A DNA stretch of 64,000 bases from positions 1-64,000 of the forward strand of contig JAEWPC010000026.1 in NCBI GenBank assembly GCA_023460795.1, read 5' to 3'. The notes under the pieces were generated by a model. It did not search any database and had not been told where the DNA came from. It saw only the letters and a program-made list of their open reading frames with translations. This document shows, one piece after another, positions 33,450 through 46,082 of this stretch. Numbering within the stretch: the stretch's first letter is position 1; each line of letters opens with the position of its first letter. This stretch comes from Bacillota bacterium. Lineage in GTDB: Bacteria; Bacillota; Bacilli; Paenibacillales; Paenibacillaceae. Both the position numbers and the translations under genes were made by a program.

Positions 33450-33872
33450 TTAGGATTTCTTAGCTTTAGGTCTCTTCGTGCCGTATTTGGAACGAGCCTG
33501 CATCCGGTTGTTAACGCCTGCAGTATCCAATGCGCCGCGAACGATGTGATAACGAACCCCTGGAAGGTCTTTTACACGACCGCCGCGAATAAGAACGACG
33601 CTGTGCTCTTGCAGGTTGTGACCGATACCTGGGATGTACGCTGTCACCTCGACACGGTTCGTTAGACGTACGCGTGCGTATTTACGAAGTGCAGAGTTCG
33701 GTTTCTTAGGCGTCATTGTGCCTACGCGAGTGCAAACACCGCGTTTTTGTGGCGCGCTCAAATCCGTTTCCTCACGCTTCAGGGCGTTGAAGCCTTTTTG
33801 CAGTGCAGGGGATTTCGATTTGACGACCTTCGGTTGACGGCCTTTACGTACGAGCTGGTTAATTGTTGGCAT
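33450..33872 (-). CDS. rpsL: ribosomal protein S12
   Basis: This 140-residue decoding-centre protein has the streptomycin-site motifs TPKKPNSALRKYARVRL and the GGRVKDLPGVRYHIVRG stretch in wild-type form (Lys in both places). The frame is open up to 34028; the ATG at 33872 (MPTINQLVRKGRQ) behind GGGGGTGG is the family start. It is here the first gene of the str operon, with its own promoter. Confidence 0.97.
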   Translation of the reverse strand: MPTINQLVRKGRQPKVVKSKSPALQKGFNALKREETDLSAPQKRGVCTRVGTMTPKKPNSALRKYARVRLTNRVEVTAYIPGIGHNLQEHSVVLIRGGRVKDLPGVRYHIVRGALDTAGVNNRMQARSKYGTKRPKAKKS

Positions 33873-34024
33873 GTTGCCACCCCCTTCCGATGATACATGC
33901 ATGATAAAAAGTAATGAAGACGACACGACCGCTTCGCCGTTTGCGTAGTCCACAGACCCAGGCGGTTCATTTTGAGAGACGAGAAAGGGCTCGACCGGAA
34001 TTCTTCCTTCAAGATTTGCACCTA

Positions 34025-34105
34025 TCAAGACGAATCCGAGCCAAACCCAACAACCTTATCCTCAACGATCGCAGCCATTGCTGCGCCGGCTTCAATGCCT
34101 ATGCG
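34025..34105 (-). pseudogene. possible C-terminal remnant of the L7Ae-type ribosomal gene
   Basis: One minus-strand frame reads RIGIEAGAAMAAIVED and runs on to SDSS before a stop at 34025. The GIEAGAA core resembles the C-terminus of B. subtilis YbxF/RplGB (GIEVGAA), which normally lies between rpoC and rpsL. No start or ribosome site, and the frame is blocked upstream at about 34155. Match is short and could be chance. Confidence 0.4.
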
Positions 34106-34162
34106 CTTAGTCCATGCCTTTCGGCGGCCACAGAACGGCACACGTCCGGCACACACTAGAAC

Positions 34163-34191
34163 ATATTATCACTTCACTTTGCCCATGTCAA
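34163..34191 (-). promoter_or_regulatory. str-operon promoter in front of rpsL
   Basis: A consensus -35 TTGACA (34186-34191) and TAATAT (34163-34168) are 17 nt apart, just behind the ABC permease gene. The 290-nt leader to rpsL holds no intact gene. This promoter makes rpsL-tuf independent of rpoBC. Confidence 0.8.
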
Positions 34192-34206
34192 GGAATGATC
34201 TTACGC

Positions 34207-34911
34207 TTAGAACATCCTCTTTTTCATCCATCTGATAAATATATACTGCAGCGCGAATACGTAAATGAGGACGGCAGAGAAAGCGATCAGCGCTTCTTGT
34301 GCGTCGATGTCCGCGTCCTTATTGAGCATCGCCATGACGCGATACGTCGGAGGGATAAGCCAGGTGACGAAGGCGAAAGTATCCGGCATCCGTTCCGTTA
34401 TTCCCGAGCCCGCGAGCGATATCGATATGACGAGGAAAAGACCTAGAATCGAGTAGTTCAGCTTCGGAAACCATTTGGACGTAAACATCGCCGTGATCGA
34501 GATGCCTAGATAAGAGAGCAACAAGTGGCTGACGAGACCGACTATGAATTGCTCTGCCGTCGGCTGCGCCGAAAACTTATCGAATACGATCGGATAGACG
34601 GTCGTGCATAAAGCCAGCGCCGTACCGATCAACGCGATGACCGCCATTTTCGCCGCATAGTATTTGGTTATGTTGCCCAAGTGTAGAGCGGTAATCGCTT
34701 GCTGCGTACGATCCTCGACGTCGATGTAAGTGAAGCAAAGCCAAGCCATCGCGAGGAAAAGCACGGTCGACGTGAAGCCATAACTCGAGAGCACGGGGTT
34801 CGGTACGACGCCATAGATGAAAACAATAGCGGTCATATAGACGATTAACGGAGCGACATAGCGGTAGGAACGAAAGTAATAACGGAATAAGTACGTCAAA
34901 GCTGCTCTCAT
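34207..34911 (-). CDS. ABC-2 type transporter permease
   Basis: This 234-residue protein has six hydrophobic segments (near residues 18-36, 46-62, 85-108, 122-142, 150-170 and 205-225), the plan of ABC-2 exporters. The short GSGITERMPD loop lies between segments five and six. Its start overlaps the stop of the ATPase gene by 4 nt (ATGA), so the two form one unit. Substrate cannot be inferred. It sits between rpoC and rpsL, a place usually free of transporters. Confidence 0.8.
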   Translation of the reverse strand: MRAALTYLFRYYFRSYRYVAPLIVYMTAIVFIYGVVPNPVLSSYGFTSTVLFLAMAWLCFTYIDVEDRTQQAITALHLGNITKYYAAKMAVIALIGTALALCTTVYPIVFDKFSAQPTAEQFIVGLVSHLLLSYLGISITAMFTSKWFPKLNYSILGLFLVISISLAGSGITERMPDTFAFVTWLIPPTYRVMAMLNKDADIDAQEALIAFSAVLIYVFALQYIFIRWMKKRMF

Positions 34912-35753
34912 GATTCGCTGCCCGCCCCCTCGTCCCTGACGTAGGCAATCGATCCGCCTGCTTCGAGAATGGCACGGATAACGTTATCGGAATGCTTGCG
35001 CTCTACAAGCGCGACGCAATAACTTCCTTGCCTCTGAATCTCGCAAGCTATGTTCGCTTGTAGCGCGGACGGCTCGTGCAACATGAATTCCAGCCTCTTC
35101 AGCGGTTCCCGCACCGGGCGATCGTCCAGCACGATCAGATTGCCGTCCCGGAGCTGAAGCGTCCGGTCTGCAACCCGATCGACGAACGATGGTTCGTGGG
35201 TCGTCAACACGATTGCCTGCCCTTGCCACTTGGCCGCATCGAGCCCTGCTATGAGCTCCTCCTGTGCGTGATGATCGAGTCCGGAGAACGGCTCGTCGAG
35301 CAACAGCAAATCCGGATTCGTCAACATCGATTGTATAAGGTTAACTTTCTGAAGCATTCCCTTGGAATAATGCTTCATCGTCCTTCGATCGGAGGGAACA
35401 AGTCCGAATTGGAGGAGCAAGCGTTCTATTCTCCCTGAGAGCTCGCCGTCCGGGATGCCTTGCATCTTTCCCATACTGCGTAAATATTCGACGGCATTAA
35501 AGTTTAATTTAGGGAAACGTTCAGGTGCATAACCGATCGTTAACTTTCCCCCGCTCTTCTCGACGGCCCGCTGTCCTTTATCGAATTCTCCCAATCCGCT
35601 TAAGATCTTCAGCAGCGTGCTTTTACCGGAACCGTTCGCGCCGACGATCGCCACCGCGCGGCCCGGCTCGATTCGGAGCGATAGATCTTCCAGCACGTGC
35701 CTCCCTGCTATTGTTTTGGACACGCTGCGCAAGCTCAACAAGTACGAATCCAT
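34908..35753 (-). CDS. ABC transporter ATP-binding protein
   Basis: This 281-residue ATPase has Walker A GANGSGKST (about 38-46), a degenerate signature HYSKGMLQKVN (about 140-150), Walker B LLLLDEPF, a D-loop SGLD and the switch His in TTHEP. About 70 residues follow the core, ending in an acidic tail. It pairs with the overlapping permease gene as a probable exporter. The rpoC terminator lies just upstream. Confidence 0.88.
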   Translation of the reverse strand: MDSYLLSLRSVSKTIAGRHVLEDLSLRIEPGRAVAIVGANGSGKSTLLKILSGLGEFDKGQRAVEKSGGKLTIGYAPERFPKLNFNAVEYLRSMGKMQGIPDGELSGRIERLLLQFGLVPSDRRTMKHYSKGMLQKVNLIQSMLTNPDLLLLDEPFSGLDHHAQEELIAGLDAAKWQGQAIVLTTHEPSFVDRVADRTLQLRDGNLIVLDDRPVREPLKRLEFMLHEPSALQANIACEIQRQGSYCVALVERKHSDNVIRAILEAGGSIAYVRDEGAGSES

Positions 35754-35786
35754 AGGCTATGCCTCCATTTGAATCGCCTATCTAGC

Positions 35787-35817
35787 AAAAAAGCGGATAC
35801 CCGAAGGTACCCGCTTA
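35787..35817 (-). terminator. terminator behind rpoC
   Basis: AAGCGGGTACC and GGTATCCGCTT form an 11-bp stem with one G-U pair and a UUCG loop, followed by UUUUUU. It separates rpoBC transcription from the ABC genes. Confidence 0.88.
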
Positions 35818-35827
35818 GTGGAAGGGA

Positions 35828-39451
<3,624 letters not shown>

Positions 39452-39543
39452 GGAGCAAGCCCTCCTTAATTTACCCCGCAAAGCCGCGCGACCGTTCTAA
39501 GCAGATCGCGACAGCCTTGCAGGGGCACCGATTAAAGGTTGAA

Positions 39544-42500
39544 TTATTCTACACCGACTTCAGAGCCTTCTAGATTGAGGTTAAGCTTATCTCCAGCGGC
39601 ATCGTCTTCATCGTCGATTTCTTTCATTTCGATCTCTTGTTCGTCACCGGACAAGATCTTAACGTCCATGCCCAAGCTCTGAAGTTCTTTAATCAGAACC
39701 TTGAACGATTCCGGCACGCCTGGTTCCGGCACGTTCTCGCCTTTGACGATCGATTCGTACGTCTTCACGCGGCCGACCACGTCGTCCGATTTGACCGTAA
39801 GAATCTCTTGCAGCGTATAGGCCGCGCCGTAGGCTTCAAGCGCCCAAACTTCCATCTCCCCGAAGCGCTGGCCGCCGAATTGGGCTTTACCGCCCAACGG
39901 CTGCTGCGTAACGAGCGAGTATGGACCCGTGGAACGGGCATGGATCTTATCGTCGACCATGTGCGCCAGCTTGATCATATACATAACGCCGACGGTAACT
40001 TCGCGTTCGAACTCTTCGCCCGAGCGTCCGTCGCGCAGACGCCACTTACCGTTGCGCTGCATGCCGGCTTCTTCCATCGTGTCGAATACGTCGTACTCGG
40101 TAGCGCCGTCGAATACCGGCGTCGCCGCATGGATGCCGAGCAACCGGCAAGCCATGCCGAGGTGAACCTCGAGTACCTGCCCGATGTTCATCCGGGAAGG
40201 AACGCCCAGCGGGTTCAGTACGACTTGAACAGGCGTACCGTCCGGCAGGAAAGGCATATCTTCTTCCGGCAGGATGCGGGCGATAACCCCTTTGTTACCA
40301 TGACGGCCGGCCATCTTATCGCCTTCGGAAATCTTACGCTTCTGAGCGATATAAGCGCGCACCAATTGGTTAACGCCAGGAGGCAGCTCGTCGCCGTTCT
40401 CGCGGGTGAATACCTTCACGTCTACGACGATGCCGTCCGTACCGTGAGGAACGCGGAGCGAGGTGTCGCGAACTTCGCGCGCCTTCTCGCCGAAGATCGC
40501 GTGCAGGAGGCGTTCTTCCGCCGTCAGCTCGGTAACGCCTTTAGGCGTTACTTTGCCGACGAGGATATCCCCCGCGCTGATCTCCGCGCCGACGCGGATA
40601 ATGCCGCGCTCGTCGAGGTTGCGAAGAGCGTCTTCGCCGACGTTCGGGATGTCGCGCGTGATCTCTTCCGGTCCAAGCTTCGTATCGCGAGCTTCGGACT
40701 CGTATTCTTCGATATGAATCGAAGTGTAGACGTCTTCGCGCACAAGCTTCTCGGACAGCAGGATCGCATCCTCGTAGTTGTAGCCTTCCCACGTCATGAA
40801 CGCGACGACGACGTTGCGGCCGAGCGCCAACTCGCCCGTCTCAGTGGAAGGACCATCAGCCATGATGTCGCCCTTTTTGATGATCTCTCCGCGTTTAACG
40901 AGAGGACGTTGGTTGATGCACGTGCCTTGGTTGGAACGCATGAATTTCTGAAGCTTGTACTTGACAATATCGCCTTTGACTTCCTTGCCGTCGATGATCT
41001 CAACGCGGCGAAGCTGGATTTCATTGGCAGACACGCGTTCGATGATTCCGTCGTATTTGGACACAATACATACCCCGGAATCCTTCGCGGACTTGTACTC
41101 CATGCCGGTTCCGACGAACGGCGCTTCCGGCACGAGCAACGGCACGGCCTGACGCTGCATGTTGGAACCCATCAGGGCGCGGTTCGAGTCATCGTTCTCG
41201 AGGAACGGAATCATCGCCGTCGCGACGGATACGACCTGCTTCGGAGATACGTCCATGTAGTCTACGCGATCTGAAGACATCGTCTGGATGTTGTCCGTCT
41301 GTCTGTTGATCCGCACGATAACCTGTTCGTCCGTGAACGTTCCGTCAGGGTTCAGCTTCGCGTTCGCCTGAGCGATGATATAGTTGTCTTCTTCGTCCGC
41401 GGTCATATAGACAATCTCGTCGGTTACCGCGTTCGTCTTCGGATCTACTTTGCGGTAAGGGGCTTCGATGAAGCCGTACTCGTTAATGCGCGCGAAAGTA
41501 GACAGCGAGTTGATCAGACCGATGTTCGGACCTTCCGGCGTCTCGATCGGGCACATCCGTCCATAGTGCGAATGGTGAACGTCGCGGACTTCGAAGCCCG
41601 CGCGTTCGCGGGTCAAACCGCCTGGACCGAGCGCGGACAGACGGCGCTTATGCGTAAGCTCTGCAAGCGGGTTCGTCTGATCCATGAACTGGGACAGCTG
41701 CGAGGAACCGAAGAACTCCTTGATCGCCGCGATGACCGGACGAATGTTGATCAGCGCCTGCGGCGTGATCGCGTTCTGATCCTGAATGGACATCCGTTCA
41801 CGAACGACGCGTTCCATACGGGATAGACCGATACGAAACTGGTTCTGCAGCAACTCGCCGACGGAGCGCAGACGACGGTTGCCCAAGTGGTCGATGTCGT
41901 CCGTGCTGCCGATGCCGTGCAGCAGGTTCATGAAGTAGTTGATCGAAGAGATAATATCCGCCGGCGTAATGTTCTTCACCGATTTGTCGATGATGCCGTT
42001 GGAGATGACCTTCACGACCTTGCCGTCTTCGATCGGAGAGAACACGCTGACGCATTGCAGCGGGATATCTTCCGATTCCATAACGCCGCCGACCACGTGG
42101 TACGTTCTGAAGCCGACGTTGTTCTCCAGCATAGGGAGAATTTGATCCAGCAGACGGCGGTCGATCATCTGTCCGGCTTCGGCGATAATTTCGCCGGTGG
42201 ACGGATCCACCAGCGTCTCGGCGAGCCGTTGATTGAACAACCGGTTCTTGATGTGGAGCTTTTTGTTGATTTTATAGCGACCTACGTTAGCAAGGTCATA
42301 ACGCTTCGGATCGAAGAAACGTGCGATCAGCAAACTACGCGCGTTCTCCAGCGTCGGCGGTTCGCCCGGACGAAGACGCTCATAGATCTCGATGAGCGCT
42401 TTCTCGGTGGAATCCGTGTTGTCCTTCTCCAACGTGTTGCGAATGTATTCGTCTTGACCGAGGAGGTCGAGAATTTCCGCGTCCGTGCCGAAGCCAAGGG

Positions 42501-43089
42501 AACGCAGAAGCACCGTCACCGGAATTTTCCGCGTGCGGTCGATACGAACGTAAATAATATCTTTAGCATCCGTCTCGAGCTCGAGCCATGCGCCGCGGTT
42601 CGGGATTACGGTAGCCGTGTACGTCTTCTTGCCGTTCTTGTCTACCTTCGTGCTGTAGTAGACGCTCGGGGAGCGTACCAGCTGGCTGACGATAACCCGT
42701 TCCGCGCCATTGATGATGAACGTGCCGGTTTCCGTCATAAGCGGGAAATCGCCCATGAACACTTCCTGTTCTTTGACCTCGCCGGTCTCCTTGTTTAGCA
42801 GCCGTACTTTAACGCGCAATGGAGCCGCATAAGTAACATCGCGTTCCTTCGCTTCATCGACGGAGTATTTCGGTTCGCCTAAGCTGTAATCGATGAATTC
42901 CAGCACGAGATTGCCCGTGAAGTCCGAAATCGGCGAAATGTCCTGGAAAATCTCGCGCAGTCCTTCGTCCAAAAACTTCTGGTACGATTGCTGCTGGATT
43001 TCGATCAGGTTCGGGACGTCCAACACTTCATTAATGCGGGCGTAGCTGCGCCGCGTGCGGCGGCCATACTGAACAAGATGTCCTGCCAA
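39544..43089 (-). CDS. rpoB: RNA polymerase beta subunit
   Basis: This 1181-residue protein has the rifampicin region near residues 465-530 with FFGSSQLSQFMDQTNPLAEL and HKRRLSALGPGGL in sensitive-type sequence. The active-site stretch GRHGNKGVI and the acidic C-terminal tail are also present. The frame is open to 43200, but the TTG at 43089 behind GGGGTGAGG gives LAGHLVQYGRRTRRSYARI, the normal Firmicute N-terminus. It has its own promoter at 43301-43329. Confidence 0.97.
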   Translation of the reverse strand: MAGHLVQYGRRTRRSYARINEVLDVPNLIEIQQQSYQKFLDEGLREIFQDISPISDFTGNLVLEFIDYSLGEPKYSVDEAKERDVTYAAPLRVKVRLLNKETGEVKEQEVFMGDFPLMTETGTFIINGAERVIVSQLVRSPSVYYSTKVDKNGKKTYTATVIPNRGAWLELETDAKDIIYVRIDRTRKIPVTVLLRSLGFGTDAEILDLLGQDEYIRNTLEKDNTDSTEKALIEIYERLRPGEPPTLENARSLLIARFFDPKRYDLANVGRYKINKKLHIKNRLFNQRLAETLVDPSTGEIIAEAGQMIDRRLLDQILPMLENNVGFRTYHVVGGVMESEDIPLQCVSVFSPIEDGKVVKVISNGIIDKSVKNITPADIISSINYFMNLLHGIGSTDDIDHLGNRRLRSVGELLQNQFRIGLSRMERVVRERMSIQDQNAITPQALINIRPVIAAIKEFFGSSQLSQFMDQTNPLAELTHKRRLSALGPGGLTRERAGFEVRDVHHSHYGRMCPIETPEGPNIGLINSLSTFARINEYGFIEAPYRKVDPKTNAVTDEIVYMTADEEDNYIIAQANAKLNPDGTFTDEQVIVRINRQTDNIQTMSSDRVDYMDVSPKQVVSVATAMIPFLENDDSNRALMGSNMQRQAVPLLVPEAPFVGTGMEYKSAKDSGVCIVSKYDGIIERVSANEIQLRRVEIIDGKEVKGDIVKYKLQKFMRSNQGTCINQRPLVKRGEIIKKGDIMADGPSTETGELALGRNVVVAFMTWEGYNYEDAILLSEKLVREDVYTSIHIEEYESEARDTKLGPEEITRDIPNVGEDALRNLDERGIIRVGAEISAGDILVGKVTPKGVTELTAEERLLHAIFGEKAREVRDTSLRVPHGTDGIVVDVKVFTRENGDELPPGVNQLVRAYIAQKRKISEGDKMAGRHGNKGVIARILPEEDMPFLPDGTPVQVVLNPLGVPSRMNIGQVLEVHLGMACRLLGIHAATPVFDGATEYDVFDTMEEAGMQRNGKWRLRDGRSGEEFEREVTVGVMYMIKLAHMVDDKIHARSTGPYSLVTQQPLGGKAQFGGQRFGEMEVWALEAYGAAYTLQEILTVKSDDVVGRVKTYESIVKGENVPEPGVPESFKVLIKELQSLGMDVKILSGDEQEIEMKEIDDEDDAAGDKLNLNLEGSEVGVE

Positions 43090-43300
43090 CTTAACCTCAC
43101 CCCTTAAGTCTGCTTCAACACAAAAATAAAGAAAAGCCCTTATGCGCCGGTTGGCGGCACAATGGCAACCCATCCTGTCCTTACCCCAAAACAAACCCAT
43201 TATACGCCAATCGACTGGAATTTATTCCTGGGAAAGGATCGGAGTTTCGAGTACGCTATTTCGGAAGACAATTAGCCCATCCTAATACTGACATTTTTTA

Positions 43301-43329
43301 ATAATACCACAGCGGAAATGTCAAGTCAA
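43301..43329 (-). promoter_or_regulatory. rpoBC promoter
   Basis: TTGACT (43324-43329) and TATTAT (43301-43306) are 17 nt apart, directly behind the methyltransferase gene. The leader to rpoB is about 205 nt and shows no intact gene. Confidence 0.75.
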
Positions 43330-43334
43330 ATGTT

Positions 43335-43952
43335 TTATCCCTTGGTACTTCTATACACTCGGAAGCCTTTGTCTTTGCCGATTTCGACGACGTTGTCCTC
43401 GCCGAATACTTCTTCGAGCTTCGCCCGTGCGCTAGGTGCGCCCTGCTTGTTCTGGATGACGATCCATAGAGATCCGCCCGTATTCAGGTAGCCGGCAGCA
43501 TCCGACAATAATTGGTGGACGACTGCTTTCCCCGCGCGAATCGGAGGATTCGATAGAATGACGTCGAAGGTTCGACCCTCAACCGCGGCGAACAAATCGC
43601 TAGGGTGGAACGACACGTTGGTAATCCCGTTCTCCTTCGCGTTGAGCTCGGCCAGTTCGACCGCTCTCTCGTTGATATCGATCATCGTCACATGTCCTCG
43701 CGGCGCAAGGCGTGCCGCGGTCAGCCCCATCGGCCCGTACCCGCAACCGACATCGAGCACTTGATCGTCCGGCTTGATCTCCATCAAGTCGATCAGCACT
43801 CGGCTTCCGTAGTCCACCCCGTCCCGCGAAAACACGCCCGCATCCGATGTCAGCCGCAAAGGAAAGCCACGAAGCGTAGCCGCGAACGACTGCCGATTAC
43901 TTGCGGACTTCGGCTTGCTCGAATAGTAATGATCGTTCATATCGATTCTCAC
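43335..43952 (-). CDS. class I SAM-dependent methyltransferase, RsmC/YbxB type
   Basis: This 205-residue protein has the SAM-binding motif VLDVGCGYGPMGLTAARL (about 67-84) and the N6/N2-methyltransferase motif IILSNPPIRAG. This resembles the catalytic half of RsmC, which methylates G1207 of 16S rRNA. The protein sits between rplL and rpoB as ybxB does in Bacillus. The exact target is an inference from the family. Start MRIDMNDHYYSSKP; an internal ATG (MNDHYY) 12 nt downstream is also possible. Confidence 0.85.
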   Translation of the reverse strand: MRIDMNDHYYSSKPKSASNRQSFAATLRGFPLRLTSDAGVFSRDGVDYGSRVLIDLMEIKPDDQVLDVGCGYGPMGLTAARLAPRGHVTMIDINERAVELAELNAKENGITNVSFHPSDLFAAVEGRTFDVILSNPPIRAGKAVVHQLLSDAAGYLNTGGSLWIVIQNKQGAPSARAKLEEVFGEDNVVEIGKDKGFRVYRSTKG

Positions 43953-43984
43953 CCTTAGTCATCATACGCCAATATAGACATGAA

Positions 43985-44015
43985 CAAACCCCTCGAAGAA
44001 AATCTCCAAGGGGTT
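43985..44015 (-). terminator. terminator or attenuator behind rplL
   Basis: AACCCCT and AGGGGTT form a 7-bp stem around a 15-nt loop, followed by UGUU. The U run is short, so some read-through into the methyltransferase gene is likely. Confidence 0.6.
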
Positions 44016-44030
44016 CGCCCGAGTTGCGAA

Positions 44031-44396
44031 TTACTTAACTTCGACTTTAGCGCCAGCTTCTTCGAGCTTAGCTTTGAGCGCGTCAGCGTCAGCTTTGGAA
44101 ACTTTTTCTTTAACAGCTTTAGGAGCGTTGTCAACAACGTCTTTAGCTTCTTTAAGGCCAAGGCCCGTGATTTCGCGAACGACTTTGATAACGTTGATTT
44201 TGGAAGCGCCTGCGTCCGTAAGAACAACGTCGAATTCGGATTGCTCTTCAACTTCAGCAGCAGCGCCGCCGCCAGCGACTACTGCAACTGGAGCTGCAGC
44301 CGTTACGCCGAATTCTTCTTCGATTGCTTTAACGAGATCGTTCAGTTCAAGAACGGTCATAGCCTTGATGGCTTCCAAGATTTGCTCTTTACTCAT
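44031..44396 (-). CDS. rplL: ribosomal protein L7/L12
   Basis: This 121-residue stalk protein has an N-terminal dimerisation domain (about 1-30), an Ala/Val-rich hinge (AAAPVAVVAGGGAAAEVEE) and a C-terminal domain with INVIKVVREITGLGLKEAKD that recruits translational GTPases. Normal length. It lies 59 nt behind rplJ. Confidence 0.97.
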   Translation of the reverse strand: MSKEQILEAIKAMTVLELNDLVKAIEEEFGVTAAAPVAVVAGGGAAAEVEEQSEFDVVLTDAGASKINVIKVVREITGLGLKEAKDVVDNAPKAVKEKVSKADADALKAKLEEAGAKVEVK

Positions 44397-44455
44397 GGGA
44401 TTACCCTCCGTTTATTTGAGATCAAATGATCTTCTTATTTGGTTTCGTACGAATG

Positions 44456-44956
44456 TTACGCGCTTGCTTCGTTCTTCTCTGCGACCGCTTTGACAGCGAG
44501 CGCAACGTTGCGCATTGGTGCTTGCAGGACGCTAAGCAACATGGAGAGCAAACCTTCGCGGGAAGGCAGTTCCGCCAGCGCTTTGATCTGTGCAGCATCT
44601 ACATAACGACCTTCGACAACGCCGCCTTTAACCTTCAACGCATCGTTCTTCTTCGCGAAATCGTTGATGATTTTCGCGGGAGCGACTGCGTCCTTGGAGA
44701 AAGCGACAGCCGTAGGGCCGGTCAGGATGGCATCCAGTTCGTTAAGCTCGACGTTCGCCGCAGCGCGGCTTACGAGGGAGTTCTTAAGAACTTGGAAATC
44801 AACGCCTGCTTCACGAAGCTGTTTGCGGAGCAAAGTGACTTGCGCCACGTTCAGACCGCGATAGTCGGCAACGACCGTCGTCGTGCTTTCGCGCAATTTC
44901 GCCGCGATCACATCAACTTCTTGTTGCTTCCCTGCGATAATTTTTGCGTTTGCCAT
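44456..44956 (-). CDS. rplJ: ribosomal protein L10
   Basis: This 166-residue protein is the base of the L7/L12 stalk. VVADYRGLNVAQVTLLRKQL and LTGPTAVAFSKDAVAPAKII are typical. The frame is open to a GTG at 44965 that touches AGGAG. The ATG at 44956 (MANAKIIAGKQQ) has correct spacing. An L10 leader with attenuator precedes it, so L10(L12)4 probably represses its own mRNA. Confidence 0.96.
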   Translation of the reverse strand: MANAKIIAGKQQEVDVIAAKLRESTTTVVADYRGLNVAQVTLLRKQLREAGVDFQVLKNSLVSRAAANVELNELDAILTGPTAVAFSKDAVAPAKIINDFAKKNDALKVKGGVVEGRYVDAAQIKALAELPSREGLLSMLLSVLQAPMRNVALAVKAVAEKNEASA

Positions 44957-44965
44957 TGTGTACAC

Positions 44966-45180
44966 CTCCTAAAGTCTCGATATACCGCAATATAACACCA
45001 ATCCCCGACTGCGGCGGCATCAAAAATGCCCCCGCAGACTTAGCGGAGGCATGATCGTTTTCGCTAGGCAACAAGACGCAAGCATCCCGTGCAACGGAAA
45101 ATTATATCCACACACCTCGGTAGGAAATTAAGCGCACATGATCGCGAGGATGACATGCAGCACCTACGGTCTACGGTATC
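44966..45180 (-). ncRNA. L10 leader with transcription attenuator
   Basis: The transcript holds GACCGUAGGUG and, about 50 nt later, UUAAUUUCCUACCGAGGU, the conserved pairing strands of the Firmicute L10 leader, which binds the L10-L12 complex. At 45022-45052 GCCTCCGC/GCGGGGGC forms a hairpin followed by AUUUUU, an attenuator. This is the known regulatory region of rplJL. Confidence 0.8.
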
Positions 45181-45202
45181 CATATTCGATTTCAACTCCA
45201 TC

Positions 45203-45232
45203 AGCTTACCACGAGGGATAATCCGATGTCAA
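45203..45232 (-). promoter_or_regulatory. rplJL promoter
   Basis: A consensus TTGACA (45227-45232) is 18 nt from a weak -10 TAAGCT (45203-45208), about 25 nt upstream of the L10 leader. Confidence 0.55.
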
Positions 45233-45271
45233 AGTTAGTTTTTACCGTCAAATCGGTTAAACCCGATTCGA

Positions 45272-45964
45272 TTAGCGATATGCAGCTACGTCTACGCGTG
45301 CGCCTGGGCCCATCGTCGAGGAGATCGAGATGTTTTTCAGGTATACGCCTTTCGAAGAAGCAGGTTTCGCGCGGTTCAACGCGTCGACCAGCGCTTTAAG
45401 GTTCTCGTCGAGCTTATCAGCGTCGAAGGAAACTTTGCCGATCGGAGCGTGGATTTGTCCAGCTTTGTCTAGACGGTATTCGATTTTACCGGCTTTAATC
45501 TCGGCGATAGCTTTGGCAACGTCGTTCGTTACCGTGCCTGCTTTAGGGTTAGGCATCAAACCTTTACCCCCGAGAATACGGCCGAGTTTACCGACTTCAC
45601 CCATCATATCCGGCGTTGCTACGCAAACGTCGAACTCGAACCAACCTTGTTGGATCTTCTGGATGAGATCAGCATCCCCTACGTAATCCGCGCCGGCAGC
45701 TTCAGCTTCTTTCAGCTTATCGCCTTTCGCGAATACGAGGACGCGTTGCGTTTTACCCGTGCCGTGAGGCAGGACGACAACGCCGCGCACGTTCTGGTCT
45801 TGCTTTCTCGGATCGACGCCGAGACGGACGGCTGCTTCGACGGTTTCGTCGAACTTAGCCGTTGCGGCTTTCTTAACAAGCTCGATCGCTTCCGCGGACG
45901 TATAAGTAGCGTCGCGGTCGATCAGCTTAGCGGATTCATTGTACTTCTTGCCGTGTTTAGCCAT
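45272..45964 (-). CDS. rplA: ribosomal protein L1
   Basis: This 230-residue stalk protein has VVLPHGTGKTQRVLVFAKGD, GGKGLMPNPKAGTVTNDV and the end SISSTMGPGARVDV. The frame is open to 46030; AGGAGGAG lies before the ATG at 45964 (MAKHGKKYNESAK). The 118-nt gap to rplK holds two hairpins. Confidence 0.97.
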   Translation of the reverse strand: MAKHGKKYNESAKLIDRDATYTSAEAIELVKKAATAKFDETVEAAVRLGVDPRKQDQNVRGVVVLPHGTGKTQRVLVFAKGDKLKEAEAAGADYVGDADLIQKIQQGWFEFDVCVATPDMMGEVGKLGRILGGKGLMPNPKAGTVTNDVAKAIAEIKAGKIEYRLDKAGQIHAPIGKVSFDADKLDENLKALVDALNRAKPASSKGVYLKNISISSTMGPGARVDVAAYR

Positions 45965-46035
45965 GTGTGCTCCTCCTTGTGTGGTTTTAACGGAAGTCTC
46001 CTCCCACAGTCCTCGCGAACGAATCCGCAACGACC

Positions 46036-46076
46036 GACGGACCGCAGTCCGTCTATTCGATTAGGACAACCCTAAT
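46036..46076 (-). repeat. two hairpins between rplK and rplA
   Basis: In the transcript ATTAGG-GTTGT-CCTAAT (46060-46076) is followed by GACGGAC-TGCG-GTCCGTC (46036-46053). Both stems are perfect. Neither has a U run, so they are not terminators. They may bind L1 or affect mRNA processing. Confidence 0.45.
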
Positions 46077-46082
46077 CGGCGA

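Noticed and set aside
33873..34028. N-terminal extension of S12
   Set aside because: S12 proteins start at MPTINQLV; the ribosome site GGGGGTGG lies just before that ATG.
39637..41274. Long plus-strand open frame opposite rpoB
   Set aside because: Same reason; the rpoB reading is certain.
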